A stretch of DNA of 64,000 bases from Pseudoxanthomonas indica (GCF_900167565.1 NZ_FUZV01000001.1:186001-250000), one strand, 5' to 3'. Positions 55,040-63,346 are shown, numbered from the stretch's first letter. Notes: generated from the sequence alone by a model not told the origin. Numbers and translations: made by a program.

Positions 55040-57073
55040 CTAAGCCAACGGCACCCCTTCCGCCGGCAGACGCCGTAGAATCTCGTACAGCAACGCGCTG
55101 CGCACATTCGCCACCCGTCGCGGGCCTTCCACGTACACCGATACGTTGATGAAGACCTTGCCGTTGTCGCGCACCTCTTCCACCATCACCGCCGGCTCGG
55201 GGCGCTTGAGCACGTCGGCGTTGGCGGCGATGATCTCGCGGATGATCGCGAAGGTCTTCTCGATGTCGGTGGTCGCCGCCGGCAACGGCAGCAGGATCTT
55301 CACCAGGCCCTCTGAGCGGGTCAACGTGCGGTTGCGCACCACCTTGGTGATCAGTTCCGAGTTGGGCACCAGCACCGTGGTGCGATCGGCGGTGGTGATT
55401 TCGGTCGCGCGCACATTGATGCGGCGCACGTCGCCTTCGGCATCGCCCACCACCACCCAGTCGCCCACGCGTACCGGCCGCTCAGCCAGCAGGATCAGGC
55501 CGGAAATGAAGTTCTGCACGATCGCCTGCAGGCCAAAGCCGATGCCCACGGTCAGGGCGCTGGCGATCCAGGTGATCTTCTCCAGGCCGATGCCCATCGC
55601 CGCCAGCGCCATCGAGATCGCCACCACCACGCCGACATAGCCGGCCACCGAGGCCAGCGAGCTGCGCATGCCCGGATCCAGCCGCGTGGTGGGCAGGTAG
55701 CGGCGCGAGAACCAGCGTCCGAACAGACGCGTGGCCAGCATCACCGCCAGGAACACCAGCAAGGCCTTGACCACGTCGGCCGGGCCAAAGCGCAGCTGGC
55801 CGATGGCGATCATCGCCGTGCGCGGATGCAGGCGGCCGAACAGTTCCGCCGGTCCCAGTCCATAGGGCGCGGCCAGCAGCAACAGCGCACCGATGATCAG
55901 CAGCAGCCGCACCGCTCCGTACACCAATGCGCCGATCTGATCGACCTTGCGCGGCTCCAACCCCAGCCGGCGTGACAGGCGGATGCCGGCCGGCCCGTTG
56001 CCGCGCAGGTAGGCGTCGATGACATCGCCGCTGGCGGTAGCCAGCAGATACACGAACACCAGCACCACGCAGCCCCACAACGTCTGCTTGATCAAGAAAC
56101 TGCCGGCGGCGAAGTAACCCAGCAGCGTCGCCAGCACGCTGGCGATGATCAGGCCCCAGCCGACCAGCACCACCGCGCGCAGGACGAACAGGTGGCGCTC
56201 GTCCACGCGCTGGGTGTCGCTCTGCTCGGCCACGTCGTTGCGCAGCGCCAGCGCCAGCCGCGACCACACGCTGGCCATCACCGTGCACAGGAACAGCGTG
56301 AGCGCGGCGCTTGCCAATGCGCTGGCGCTGCCCTGGGTGGTCAGGAAACGTTGCGAGACGATCTCCAGACCGGTCGCCACCGCCACCGCTATCGCCAGCA
56401 TCTGCGGCACGTGGCGCATGCTCGCCGCCACTTCGTCCGGGATGTTGGGCAGGCGCCAGCCGCCGTCGTTGCAGGACAGCACATTGCGACCGAGGCTGAT
56501 CATGAAAGCGGCAAACACCACCATCGCCAGCAGCGGCTGCAGGATCGCCAGCGCCTGCGCGTCCGCCGCGCCGCCCCACTGCAAGGCCTGCTCGATCCCG
56601 GTGATGGCCAGCGAGCTGACCAGGGTGACGCCGACCACGTTCAACAACGCCGGCAACGAACGGCGCACCCGTCCCTCCGGCAGGCGTGGACGCAGGCGCG
56701 CGGTCAGGCGTGGCACGGCCCAGACCGCACCGCACCAGAACAGCAGCGCCGCGATCAGCCCGATCCAGACCCGCGCGCCGCCGTGGGCGAACGGATCGCG
56801 CAGGGCCTGCCAGAACGCGTGCAAGCCGGCTTGCACGCGCGGTGCGGAGCGCTGCCAGTCACGCGAGGCCGCGCTCCAGAGGCGCCGACTGTAGAGCGGC
56901 GCGGACTCGCGCTCGCTCACCTGCTCGATCACTTCGCGCGTGGTCGGCGTGTCATCAGCCTCGGTTACCTCCGGGGCCGCACTGGCGGCGGCGGCAACAG
57001 CGGGCAGTGCGCACATCAGCAGCAGACAGAACAGACGTGAGCGCAGGCGGTGGCGTGGGACGGATGGCGTCAT
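55040..57073 (-). CDS. MscS-family mechanosensitive channel with large N-terminal region
   Basis: 677 residues; the ATG at 57073 places a signal peptide first (LFCLLLMCALPAVAAAASA). About ten membrane helices follow, then the MscS core: pore helix and 'GIGFGLQAIVQNFISGLILL', beta domain 'RPVRVGDWVVVGDAEGDVRR', and 'TVLVPNSELITKVVRNRTLT'. It opens on hypo-osmotic shock. The extended form is like the YbdG/MscM-type channels. It overlaps nothing on the same strand and converges on the trehalose operon. Confidence 0.92.
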   Translation of the reverse strand: MTPSVPRHRLRSRLFCLLLMCALPAVAAAASAAPEVTEADDTPTTREVIEQVSERESAPLYSRRLWSAASRDWQRSAPRVQAGLHAFWQALRDPFAHGGARVWIGLIAALLFWCGAVWAVPRLTARLRPRLPEGRVRRSLPALLNVVGVTLVSSLAITGIEQALQWGGAADAQALAILQPLLAMVVFAAFMISLGRNVLSCNDGGWRLPNIPDEVAASMRHVPQMLAIAVAVATGLEIVSQRFLTTQGSASALASAALTLFLCTVMASVWSRLALALRNDVAEQSDTQRVDERHLFVLRAVVLVGWGLIIASVLATLLGYFAAGSFLIKQTLWGCVVLVFVYLLATASGDVIDAYLRGNGPAGIRLSRRLGLEPRKVDQIGALVYGAVRLLLIIGALLLLAAPYGLGPAELFGRLHPRTAMIAIGQLRFGPADVVKALLVFLAVMLATRLFGRWFSRRYLPTTRLDPGMRSSLASVAGYVGVVVAISMALAAMGIGLEKITWIASALTVGIGFGLQAIVQNFISGLILLAERPVRVGDWVVVGDAEGDVRRINVRATEITTADRTTVLVPNSELITKVVRNRTLTRSEGLVKILLPLPAATTDIEKTFAIIREIIAANADVLKRPEPAVMVEEVRDNGKVFINVSVYVEGPRRVANVRSALLYEILRRLPAEGVPLA

Positions 57074-57186
57074 CAGGTTCTCGCGGAGCTTGCCTGGAAA
57101 CCTAGCCAATGCCGTGGGCGCATCGTGTGAAGGACCGATCCACATCGCCTTAGCGCCAGCCCGCTTAGCCTGAGCTGCCCCGTTGC

Positions 57187-57651
57187 GTGACCCGTCCCAT
57201 GTCACCCGCTCTCACTGCCTATTCGGTCACGGCCGGCCCCGCGCCGACGCAGACCCTGGCCCTCACGGTTCGACCGGCGCGCTGGACCAGCGGCGCCACG
57301 CCCGTCATCTACGCCTCCGAACATGCGGCCGCCGCACTGCTGGAATACCGCGCGCACCTGCAGAGTTCACCCACCGAGGATCTCAAGCTGCTGCAACTGC
57401 AGTTGCCGGAGGCGGCGGTACACGAGTTGGAACTGGGACCGGATCTGCCCTGGCGGGAACGCCCCTATCGCGAAGACGTGCAGGCGCTCGGCGATGCCTG
57501 GCTGGCCCGTGGCAACACCCTGGTGGCGCGCGTCCCCAGTTCGCTGATTCCGCACGAGTACAACCTGCTGATCAATCCGCAGCATCCGTTGTTTGCGCAA
57601 GTGCAGTACGCCCCTACCGTGGCGTTCCGCCTGGATCAGCGGCTCGGTTGA
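57187..57651 (+). CDS. RES-domain protein without an adjacent Xre antitoxin
   Basis: 154 residues (start GTG 57187; ATG at 57199 also possible). The RES signatures are present: 'ARWTSGATPVIYASEHAAAA' with Arg and Tyr, 'LLEYRAHL' with Glu, and 'VPSSLIPHEYNLLINPQHP' with Ser. RES toxins (Xre-RES/ParS-type) degrade or phosphorolyse NAD+. The usual upstream Xre/DUF2384 antitoxin is missing; upstream is the divergent channel gene. It may be an orphan toxin, or a housekeeping relative. Confidence 0.88.
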   Translation: MTRPMSPALTAYSVTAGPAPTQTLALTVRPARWTSGATPVIYASEHAAAALLEYRAHLQSSPTEDLKLLQLQLPEAAVHELELGPDLPWRERPYREDVQALGDAWLARGNTLVARVPSSLIPHEYNLLINPQHPLFAQVQYAPTVAFRLDQRLG

Positions 57652-57673
57652 TCGGCATTCCGGCGTCGTGACA

Positions 57674-57699
57674 GGGAGAGCCGCATCGCTCTCCCCGTT
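57674..57699. terminator. Terminator-like hairpin after RES gene
   Basis: GGGAGAGC and GCTCTCCC pair around a six-base loop and are followed by CGTTT. It lies between convergent genes. Confidence 0.55.
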
Positions 57700-57706
57700 T
57701 CGCGGG

Positions 57707-58372
57707 TCAGCCCTTGGCCTGCAAAGCCTTGGCCTTTTCCAGATGCTCGGCGACCTTGGCGCGGGTCTGCTGCAGATGGGTCTTGACCGGCTCGGCCTGT
57801 GCGGCGGGAATCAGCTGCTCGTCCAACGCCGCCAATGCCTGGGTATGTCCCATCACCATCGCATCGACAAACGCCTTGGCATACTCGGCATCGGGCTTCT
57901 TGCCCAGTTCGGCCAGGTGCTGCTTGCCCTGTTCGGCCTGGGTCATGGCCTTGGGCGCCTGTTCGTTCGCGCCCAGGGCGCGGGTCTGATCCAGGTTGGC
58001 GCGGTGATCGGTGAGCATCAGGTCAGCGTAGTTCGCCACGTCCGCCGACAGCTTGTGCTGCTTGGCCTGGGTGGCCGAATCGATTTCATGCTGGTCAATC
58101 GCGGCCAGCACGCCGAGCAGATCGGCATCGTTGCCGGTGGCGGTCGCGCCGGCCGCCGCGCCCATGCCGGTGGCAGCGGGATCGCTGGCGCTGGCCAGGC
58201 TCGCATCGGCTGTGGCGTCCGCAGGCGCATCGGCAGGCGGCGTCGCCGGCGTTGCCTCCGGCTGGCCGCTGGCGCCGCTGACACCATCGCCGGCGTCGCC
58301 ATCACGATTGCCATTGCAGGCGGTCATCGACAACGCGGCCATCAGCACGGCGGCGGGTATGAGCATCTTCAT
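57707..58372 (-). CDS. DUF4142 lipoprotein
   Basis: 221 residues, AGGAG ahead of the ATG at 58372. Signal peptide with lipobox MTAC, a low-complexity Ala/Pro/Asp-rich linker (about 20-85), then a four-helix ferritin-like DUF4142 domain ('DLLGVLAAIDQHEIDSATQA', 'YADLMLTDHRANLDQTRAL', 'YAKAFVDAMVMGHTQALAAL'). Family members are periplasmic and often stress-induced; function unknown. A divergent flavoprotein gene begins 130 bases away. Confidence 0.9.
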   Translation of the reverse strand: MKMLIPAAVLMAALSMTACNGNRDGDAGDGVSGASGQPEATPATPPADAPADATADASLASASDPAATGMGAAAGATATGNDADLLGVLAAIDQHEIDSATQAKQHKLSADVANYADLMLTDHRANLDQTRALGANEQAPKAMTQAEQGKQHLAELGKKPDAEYAKAFVDAMVMGHTQALAALDEQLIPAAQAEPVKTHLQQTRAKVAEHLEKAKALQAKG

Positions 58373-58501
58373 GGTCCAACTCCTGCAACAGTGGAAAGGC
58401 GTGCAGCTCACACCCCCGCCAGCGGTGAGCGTGTGAACGCCGCAACGCACGACGCCACGGCTTCACGCCAATCCGACAGCCGCATCGCCACGCTGCTCCG
58501 C

Positions 58502-59404
58502 ATGAGCCTGCTGGATTGCGCCATCATCGGAGCCGGACCGGCCGGCCTGACCGCCGCCACCTACCTGCGCCGCTATCACCGCAGCGTACTGGTCTTCGAC
58601 GGCGGCGAGAGCCGGGCACGCTGGATCCCGCGCACGCACAACTGTCCCGGCTACCCCAACGGAATCTCCGGCGTCGATCTGCTGCAGCGCTTGCGCGAAC
58701 AAGCCCAGGCACATGACGCCCGCTTCGAACCGGTGCGGGTGGATTGCGTGCGTCCGCATGCGCAGGGCTTCCGCATCGAAGCCGGCGAACGCCACTGGCT
58801 GGCGCGCACGGTGCTGCTGGCCACCGGCATCAACGATCTGGTGCCGGAGATGGAGGACGTGGAAGGGGCGATTGCCAGCGCCGCCATCCGCCTGTGCGCG
58901 ATCTGCGACGCCTACGAAGCCACCGACGGCGATATTGGCGTACTCGCGCCGCTGCAACGCGGACTGGAACACGCGATCTTCCTGCGCAGTTACTCGTCTT
59001 CGGTCAGCCTGATCCCGTTGTCCGCCGCCGAAGCCGCCGAGGCCGACCAGGCACTGCGCGAGCGCGCCAGCGAGAACCAGGTGCGGATCACCCTGCCCTG
59101 CGCGGGCCTGAGCGCCAGCGACGGCAGCTGCGAGGTGCGGCATGACGACGGCAGCAGCTCGCGCTTCGACACGATTTATCCGGTCCTGGGCGCGCTGCCG
59201 GAAAGCAGCCTGGCCGCGGATCTCGGCGCGCAACTGAGCGATAAGGGCGAGATCAATGTCGATGCGCATAACCAGACAACGGTGAAAAATGTCTACGCGG
59301 CCGGTGATGTGGTCAGTGAGCTCAACCAGATCGCGGTGGCAATGGGCCATGCCGCCATCGCCGCCACCGCGATCCATCGCAGCCTGCCGCAACAACCGCG
59401 CTGA
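58502..59404 (+). CDS. Thioredoxin-reductase-like FAD oxidoreductase with altered second nucleotide site
   Basis: 300 residues. The FAD Rossmann motif is CAIIGAGPAGLTAATYL and the C-terminal FAD motif 'KNVYAAGDVVSELNQIAVAM' is intact. A redox pair is present as CAIC (in RLCAICDAYE) where thioredoxin reductases have CATC. The NADPH-binding GxGxxA motif that should follow is absent: the position reads 'GDIGVLAPLQRGLEHA'. The electron donor is thus uncertain. Upstream is the divergent DUF4142 gene. Confidence 0.85.
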   Translation: MSLLDCAIIGAGPAGLTAATYLRRYHRSVLVFDGGESRARWIPRTHNCPGYPNGISGVDLLQRLREQAQAHDARFEPVRVDCVRPHAQGFRIEAGERHWLARTVLLATGINDLVPEMEDVEGAIASAAIRLCAICDAYEATDGDIGVLAPLQRGLEHAIFLRSYSSSVSLIPLSAAEAAEADQALRERASENQVRITLPCAGLSASDGSCEVRHDDGSSSRFDTIYPVLGALPESSLAADLGAQLSDKGEINVDAHNQTTVKNVYAAGDVVSELNQIAVAMGHAAIAATAIHRSLPQQPR

Positions 59405-59568
59405 TCACACACAGCCCGGCACCCAGCACGCAGCTCGGTTCCGACAACTCTCCGACACGCCCGTCACGTCACCTGCACAAAGCTGAGGCCACCGGCCTCG
59501 GCACTTCGCGTTGCACTAACGACGGATTTTGGATGCTGGCGATCTCGTCCAACCGTTTCCGGGGTTCC

Positions 59569-60894
59569 ATGGCAAGTCCCTGCTTTGCCATTGTCGATGA
59601 CGACGCGAACTTTGCGTCGATGACTGTCGAGATGGCGCGCCGCCGCGGCTTCCGCGCACATGCCTTCGAGCGCGTGGCCGAAGCAACGCCCTGGTTGGCC
59701 GATCACGATCCCGATCTGACCCTGCTCGACTTGAACCTGCCCGACGGCACCGGCTTCGACGTGATCGACCATCTGCCGCGCCAGCGCCAGGGCCAGATCG
59801 TATTTGTCAGCGGCAGCAGCGATATCGAACATGCGCGCCGCGCTGTCTCGTCACCGGCCTCCGCCTTCCTGCCCAAGCCGTTGCCACCACGCCGGTTGAT
59901 GGGACTGCTGGATGAGGTCAACCAGGCCTACCGCCTGCGCGAAGCCGCACGTCGCGATGAAAGCGATGGTCTGCTCGGCGACAGCGACGCCATGCAACGC
60001 CTGCGCCAGGAAATCAGCCGCGCCGCGCCGCACGATGTCAGCGTGCTGTTGTGCGGCGAGACCGGCAGCGGCAAGGAACTGGCCGCACGGGCCCTGCATG
60101 CACAGAGTGGGCGCAATGGACGCTTTGTCGCAGTCAATTGCGGTGCGCTGCCCGGCGAGTTGCTGGCCAGTGAACTGTTTGGCCACGAGCGCGGCAGTTT
60201 CACCGGCGCCAACCTGCGCCATCTGGGATTCTTCGAGCAGGCGCAGGGCGGCACGCTGTTCCTGGATGAAATCGGCGAGATGCCGCTGCCCCTGCAGGTC
60301 TATCTGCTGCGCACGCTGGAAACCGGGGTGGTGCAGCGCATCGGCGGCAGCAACGAGGTGCCGGTGGACGTGCGCATCATCGCCGCCACCCATCGCCTGC
60401 TGGATGACCAGGGCGTGGCCGGACTGCGCCCGGATCTGTTCTTCCGGCTGGCGCGCTATCCGATTGAAGTACCGCCGCTGCGGGTGCGCGGAAAGGACAT
60501 CGCGCTGCTGGCCAACACCTTCATCGCCCGCCTCAACCAGCGCAGCGGCCAGGACAAACGACTGGATGATCGCTCACTCGCCGCGCTGCTGGCCCACCCC
60601 TGGCCCGGCAACGTGCGTGAACTGGCGGCGGCGGTCGAGATGGCCTATCTGCGTTCATCCGACGACTGGGTGTTCCCGCAACCACTGGCGTGGCGTCCGG
60701 CCGCGCATGCAAGCAATGACGATGCCGGCCATGTGCAATTCCGCGTCGGCATGACCTTCCAGGAAGTGGAGGCGCAGATGCTGCGCAAGACCTTGGACTT
60801 CCACGCCGGCGACAAGACCGCGGCCGCGCGCAGCTTGGGCGTCAGTGTCAGGACAATCCACAATCACCTGGCGCGGACGCCGCCCCATGACTGA
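59569..60894 (+). CDS. Sigma-54-dependent response regulator (NtrC family)
   Basis: 441 residues. Receiver domain 1-120 with acidic pocket D10/D11, phospho-acceptor D54 in LLDLNLPDG and K103. The AAA+ domain has Walker A GETGSGKE (about 163-170), the sigma-54 contact loop as GSFTGA (209-214, usually GAFTGA), Walker B (TLFLDE, about 229-234) and the '[10 protein letters not shown]' sensor region. A Fis-type helix-turn-helix ends the protein (about 400-437). It activates sigma-54 promoters after phosphorylation. No full histidine kinase is near; the next gene overlaps by eight bases. The start may alternatively be 59533. Confidence 0.95.
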   Translation: MASPCFAIVDDDANFASMTVEMARRRGFRAHAFERVAEATPWLADHDPDLTLLDLNLPDGTGFDVIDHLPRQRQGQIVFVSGSSDIEHARRAVSSPASAFLPKPLPPRRLMGLLDEVNQAYRLREAARRDESDGLLGDSDAMQRLRQEISRAAPHDVSVLLCGETGSGKELAARALHAQSGRNGRFVAVNCGALPGELLASELFGHERGSFTGANLRHLGFFEQAQGGTLFLDEIGEMPLPLQVYLLRTLETGVVQRIGGSNEVPVDVRIIAATHRLLDDQGVAGLRPDLFFRLARYPIEVPPLRVRGKDIALLANTFIARLNQRSGQDKRLDDRSLAALLAHPWPGNVRELAAAVEMAYLRSSDDWVFPQPLAWRPAAHASNDDAGHVQFRVGMTFQEVEAQMLRKTLDFHAGDKTAAARSLGVSVRTIHNHLARTPPHD

Positions 60895-61123
60895 TTGGCA
60901 GCATCAGATCCGCAATCAACTCAACCTGGTGCTGTACGCAAGCTCATGGGCGCGCGATTCGATACAGGAAGGGCGGACGCAGGATGCGCAGGATGCCTTG
61001 CTGCGCATCGATGATGCGGTGGCCGAGTGCGTCCTGCTGCTCGCCGAGTGGGAGCGCGAGTCCCATAACGCCGCGCCGGACCCGCAGCTGCCTGACCAGT
61101 ACGGGACTGGCCAGGCGGGTTGA
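60887..61123 (+). CDS. Small protein resembling an isolated histidine-kinase phospho-acceptor (DHp) hairpin
   Basis: 78 residues. 'HQIRNQLN' near the N-terminus (His at residue 6) matches the H-box H-E-x-R-N-P-L of HisKA domains, and the second part ('ALLRIDDAVAECVLLLAEW') matches the second DHp helix. No ATP-binding domain follows; the last 25 residues are disordered. It overlaps the regulator gene by eight bases, so the two are coupled. It could be a phosphotransfer relay, a phosphatase or an anchor for the regulator, or simply a coiled helical protein. Converges on the KGG gene with a nine-base gap. Confidence 0.6.
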   Translation: MTDWQHQIRNQLNLVLYASSWARDSIQEGRTQDAQDALLRIDDAVAECVLLLAEWERESHNAAPDPQLPDQYGTGQAG

Positions 61124-61132
61124 TCGCGGCCG

Positions 61133-61432
61133 TCAGCTGTTGTCGCTGTCGGCGCTGTCGTTGGCCGCGGCGTTCTGTCGGTTCTGGCTGCGTGCTTCGC
61201 CGCCACGCGCACCGATACGGGCCATGTGCTGACGGTCCTGGCTGACCGCCTGCCCACCCTTGCGTCCCGCCTCGCGCGCCTCGGCCGAATCAAACTCGTG
61301 GGCGTTGCCGCTGCGATGCGCCGCACGTCCACCGTGGCTGGCGATCTCGCGTTGACGCTCCGGGTCCATCGCCGCAAATCCGCGCGCCTCGCGACCATTC
61401 GGGTTGCGGGCAGTCGTGTTTTCGTTGGGCAT
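61133..61432 (-). CDS. KGG-repeat stress protein (GsiB/con-10-like)
   Basis: 99 residues, hydrophilic and probably disordered. It contains repeats of the form 'RGFAAMDPERQREIASHGG', 'AREAGRKGGQAVSQDRQHMA' and 'RIGARGGEA'. Such proteins are strongly induced in general stress responses (GsiB in Bacillus, con-10 in Neurospora) and related to LEA-like protectants. GAGGA lies ten bases ahead of the ATG. A near-perfect sigma-54 promoter is 60-75 bases upstream. Confidence 0.88.
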   Translation of the reverse strand: MPNENTTARNPNGREARGFAAMDPERQREIASHGGRAAHRSGNAHEFDSAEAREAGRKGGQAVSQDRQHMARIGARGGEARSQNRQNAAANDSADSDNS

Positions 61433-61491
61433 GATGCTTCCTCGTGAAGAATGGGAGAAGGAACGCGATGTCTCGTTCCAGACTGCAAGGC

Positions 61492-61506
61492 GCAAGAGTC
61501 GTGCCA
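61492..61506 (-). promoter_or_regulatory. Sigma-54 promoter of the KGG gene
   Basis: On the minus strand TGGCACGACTCTTGC matches TGGCACG-N4-TTGC at every conserved position with GG-N10-GC spacing. Transcription would start near 61480, about 48 bases ahead of the ATG. Confidence 0.88.
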
Positions 61507-61567
61507 GTCGCCGTTGACGCCCGCGATCGCCTGTGCAGCGGGGCCAGCAGGGAGTAACCGGGTGTTG

Positions 61568-61581
61568 GCGCGTGCACGCGC
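61568..61581. promoter_or_regulatory. 14-base palindrome, possible enhancer site
   Basis: GCGCGTGCACGCGC is a perfect palindrome 62 bases upstream of the minus-strand sigma-54 promoter and 264 bases upstream of the plus-strand one. It is a candidate binding site for the NtrC-type regulator; GC-rich palindromes also occur by chance. Confidence 0.35.
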
Positions 61582-61844
61582 TTGCCGGCACGCGCAGTTA
61601 CTGCAGACTCCGGCACAAGTTGCAGGCCGTTGGCCTGGTGACCCCAGCCGCTGCAACGGCCAGCTGTGGTCCATGCCGCGCAACGCACAAAGTTCCGTGG
61701 CGCGAAAAACCTGCCCGCTGCGGATCCGCGCCATTGCCTCCACGCGCAGCGGATTGCCAAGGGCCTTGTCCTCGTTCATTGCGGCAGCCGCCGCAGGCGC
61801 GCTTCCGCACATGAATCCGTGGTGTGAATCCGGCCGCCACGCAC

Positions 61845-61859
61845 TGGCACGCCAATTGC
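61845..61859 (+). promoter_or_regulatory. Sigma-54 promoter of the BON gene
   Basis: TGGCACGCCAATTGC matches TGGCACG-N4-TTGC at every conserved position with GG-N10-GC spacing. Start predicted near 61871, about 35 bases ahead of the ATG at 61907. Confidence 0.88.
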
Positions 61860-61906
61860 GATGACTCTGGAACTTGCTGCAGAGAAATGCATTCCGGAGA
61901 ACGCAG

Positions 61907-63283
61907 ATGGATGACAAGCAGGTCGGAACGGAACTGAAAGCCGCACTCGGTGAACTGCGGCACTTGGCATCGCAGCTGGTCAACAACAGCCGCGACTGGT
62001 TGGAAAACAGGAGACAGGAAATGAACCACGGCAACAAGCAATATGGTCCATCGCGCGACCCGCGCCGCAATGAACGCGAAGGGCGCGGCTATGGCGAAGG
62101 CTACGGGACGGCCGGCACGCAGGGACGCCCGCGCGAGGAGGACTTGGAAGACCCGGCGCGCAACCTGGGCGACGACGCACGCTGGGCGCGCGGTCGTGAA
62201 AGCGATGACGATGTCCGCAGCCAGTACGGCGACGGCGGTCGCGGCGGTCATGACCCGGGCGGTTACTCGCAACGTCACGGCGGCCGCGAACGCTCCGGCT
62301 TCAGCGAGTACGCCAACAGTCCGCGCGAGTACGGCAGCGCGTTCGACGACAGCGACTTCGGCGCCGGCCGCAGCCGGGCACGCAGTGCCGCACGCGGCGC
62401 CGGTCGCTTCGGCGAGGACCGAGACAGTGGCTACTACAGCCGTCCCGGCCGCGCCGAAGGGGGCGAGTACAGCCAGGGCTACGGCCGCGAACGTGATCCG
62501 GGCCGCGCCTACGGGCCGGAAGACTTCAGCCAGCGCTATGCGCAACAGGGCGATGTCTTCGATGATCAGGGCTACGGCGACGCCGGTCACTTTGCCGAAC
62601 AACAACGTCCGCACACCGGCGGCGATTGGCGCCATCGCGGCGGTCCGTCAGTAAGCGGCAACTGGCGCAGTGGCTCGCAGGCGCAAGGTGGCCATGCGCA
62701 GGGACGCAACTATGGCCAGGCCGACTACGGCCAGGGCAGCTACGGACGGGGCGGATACGGCCAGCAGAACGATCAGCGTGCACGCGGCGCCGGCGATTAC
62801 AGCGGCTATTCGGAGAACGATCGCAACCAGCAGAACTTCCGCGGCCGTGGTCCGCGTGGCTACACTCGCTCGGACGAGCGCATCACCGAAGACCTCAACG
62901 AACGCCTGACCGACGATTGGCAGCTCGACGCCGATGACATCCAGGTGTCCGTGAGTGCGGGTGTGGCCACCCTTTCGGGGACGGTCGAACAGCGCTGGCT
63001 CAAGCACCACGCCGAGAACCTGGCAGAGAGCTGCAGCGGAGTTAAGGATGTGCGCAACGAGATCCGCGTGGTGGGCTCCGGCTCACGCGAGTCCGCAAGC
63101 GGCTTCGCCGGCTCCACCGGCAGCAGCACCGCGACGGGATCGAACATGAGCAGCGAAAACGAAGCCGGTAGCCGCAGTCGCGGCACGGGGGCCAGCGCCT
63201 CCAGTGCGAGCACCAGCGCAAGCGGCGCGACGACCGGTGGCAAGACCGCTGGCAACGCGACGCCCGGCAGCAATACCCACTAG
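61907..63283 (+). CDS. BON-domain protein with long Gly/Arg/Tyr-rich disordered region
   Basis: 458 residues from the ATG at 61907 (GGAGAA ahead). A short helical segment (1-35, 'TELKAALGELRHLASQLVNN') comes first, then about 290 residues rich in Gly, Arg, Tyr, Asp and Ser with repeats such as GYGQ, GSYGRGGYGQ and RGAGRFGED, a BON domain at about 325-395 ('DERITEDLNERLTDDWQLDA', 'GVATLSGTVEQRW') and a Ser/Gly/Ala-rich tail. BON domains bind lipids or envelope components. There is no signal peptide. A second ATG at 62021 has an even better ribosome site (AGGAGACAGGAA), so a shorter form may be made. Confidence 0.82.
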   Translation: MDDKQVGTELKAALGELRHLASQLVNNSRDWLENRRQEMNHGNKQYGPSRDPRRNEREGRGYGEGYGTAGTQGRPREEDLEDPARNLGDDARWARGRESDDDVRSQYGDGGRGGHDPGGYSQRHGGRERSGFSEYANSPREYGSAFDDSDFGAGRSRARSAARGAGRFGEDRDSGYYSRPGRAEGGEYSQGYGRERDPGRAYGPEDFSQRYAQQGDVFDDQGYGDAGHFAEQQRPHTGGDWRHRGGPSVSGNWRSGSQAQGGHAQGRNYGQADYGQGSYGRGGYGQQNDQRARGAGDYSGYSENDRNQQNFRGRGPRGYTRSDERITEDLNERLTDDWQLDADDIQVSVSAGVATLSGTVEQRWLKHHAENLAESCSGVKDVRNEIRVVGSGSRESASGFAGSTGSSTATGSNMSSENEAGSRSRGTGASASSASTSASGATTGGKTAGNATPGSNTH

Positions 63284-63295
63284 CCAGGGGTGGTG

Positions 63296-63340
63296 ACGCC
63301 GACCGCGGGTCGAAGGACGCGCGGTCGGCGTTTTTGTTTT
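63296..63340 (+). terminator. Rho-independent terminator of the BON gene
   Basis: ACGCCGACCGCG and CGCGGTCGGCGT are perfect 12-base complements around a 12-base loop, followed by TTTTGTTTT. Confidence 0.92.
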
Positions 63341-63346
63341 CCACGC

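Larger units (their letters stand above)
61433..61906. promoter_or_regulatory. 474-base divergent regulatory region of the sigma-54 module
   Basis: No gene is supported here. It contains one sigma-54 promoter facing each way (61492-61506 on the minus strand, 61845-61859 on the plus strand) and a 14-base palindrome between them. About 340 bases separate the two promoters, enough for shared enhancer sites and DNA bending. Confidence 0.7.

Noticed and set aside
59500..59514. GGCACTTCGCGTTGC ahead of the NtrC-type gene as a sigma-54 promoter
   Set aside because: The spacing between GG and GC is 11, not 10, which sigma-54 does not tolerate well.
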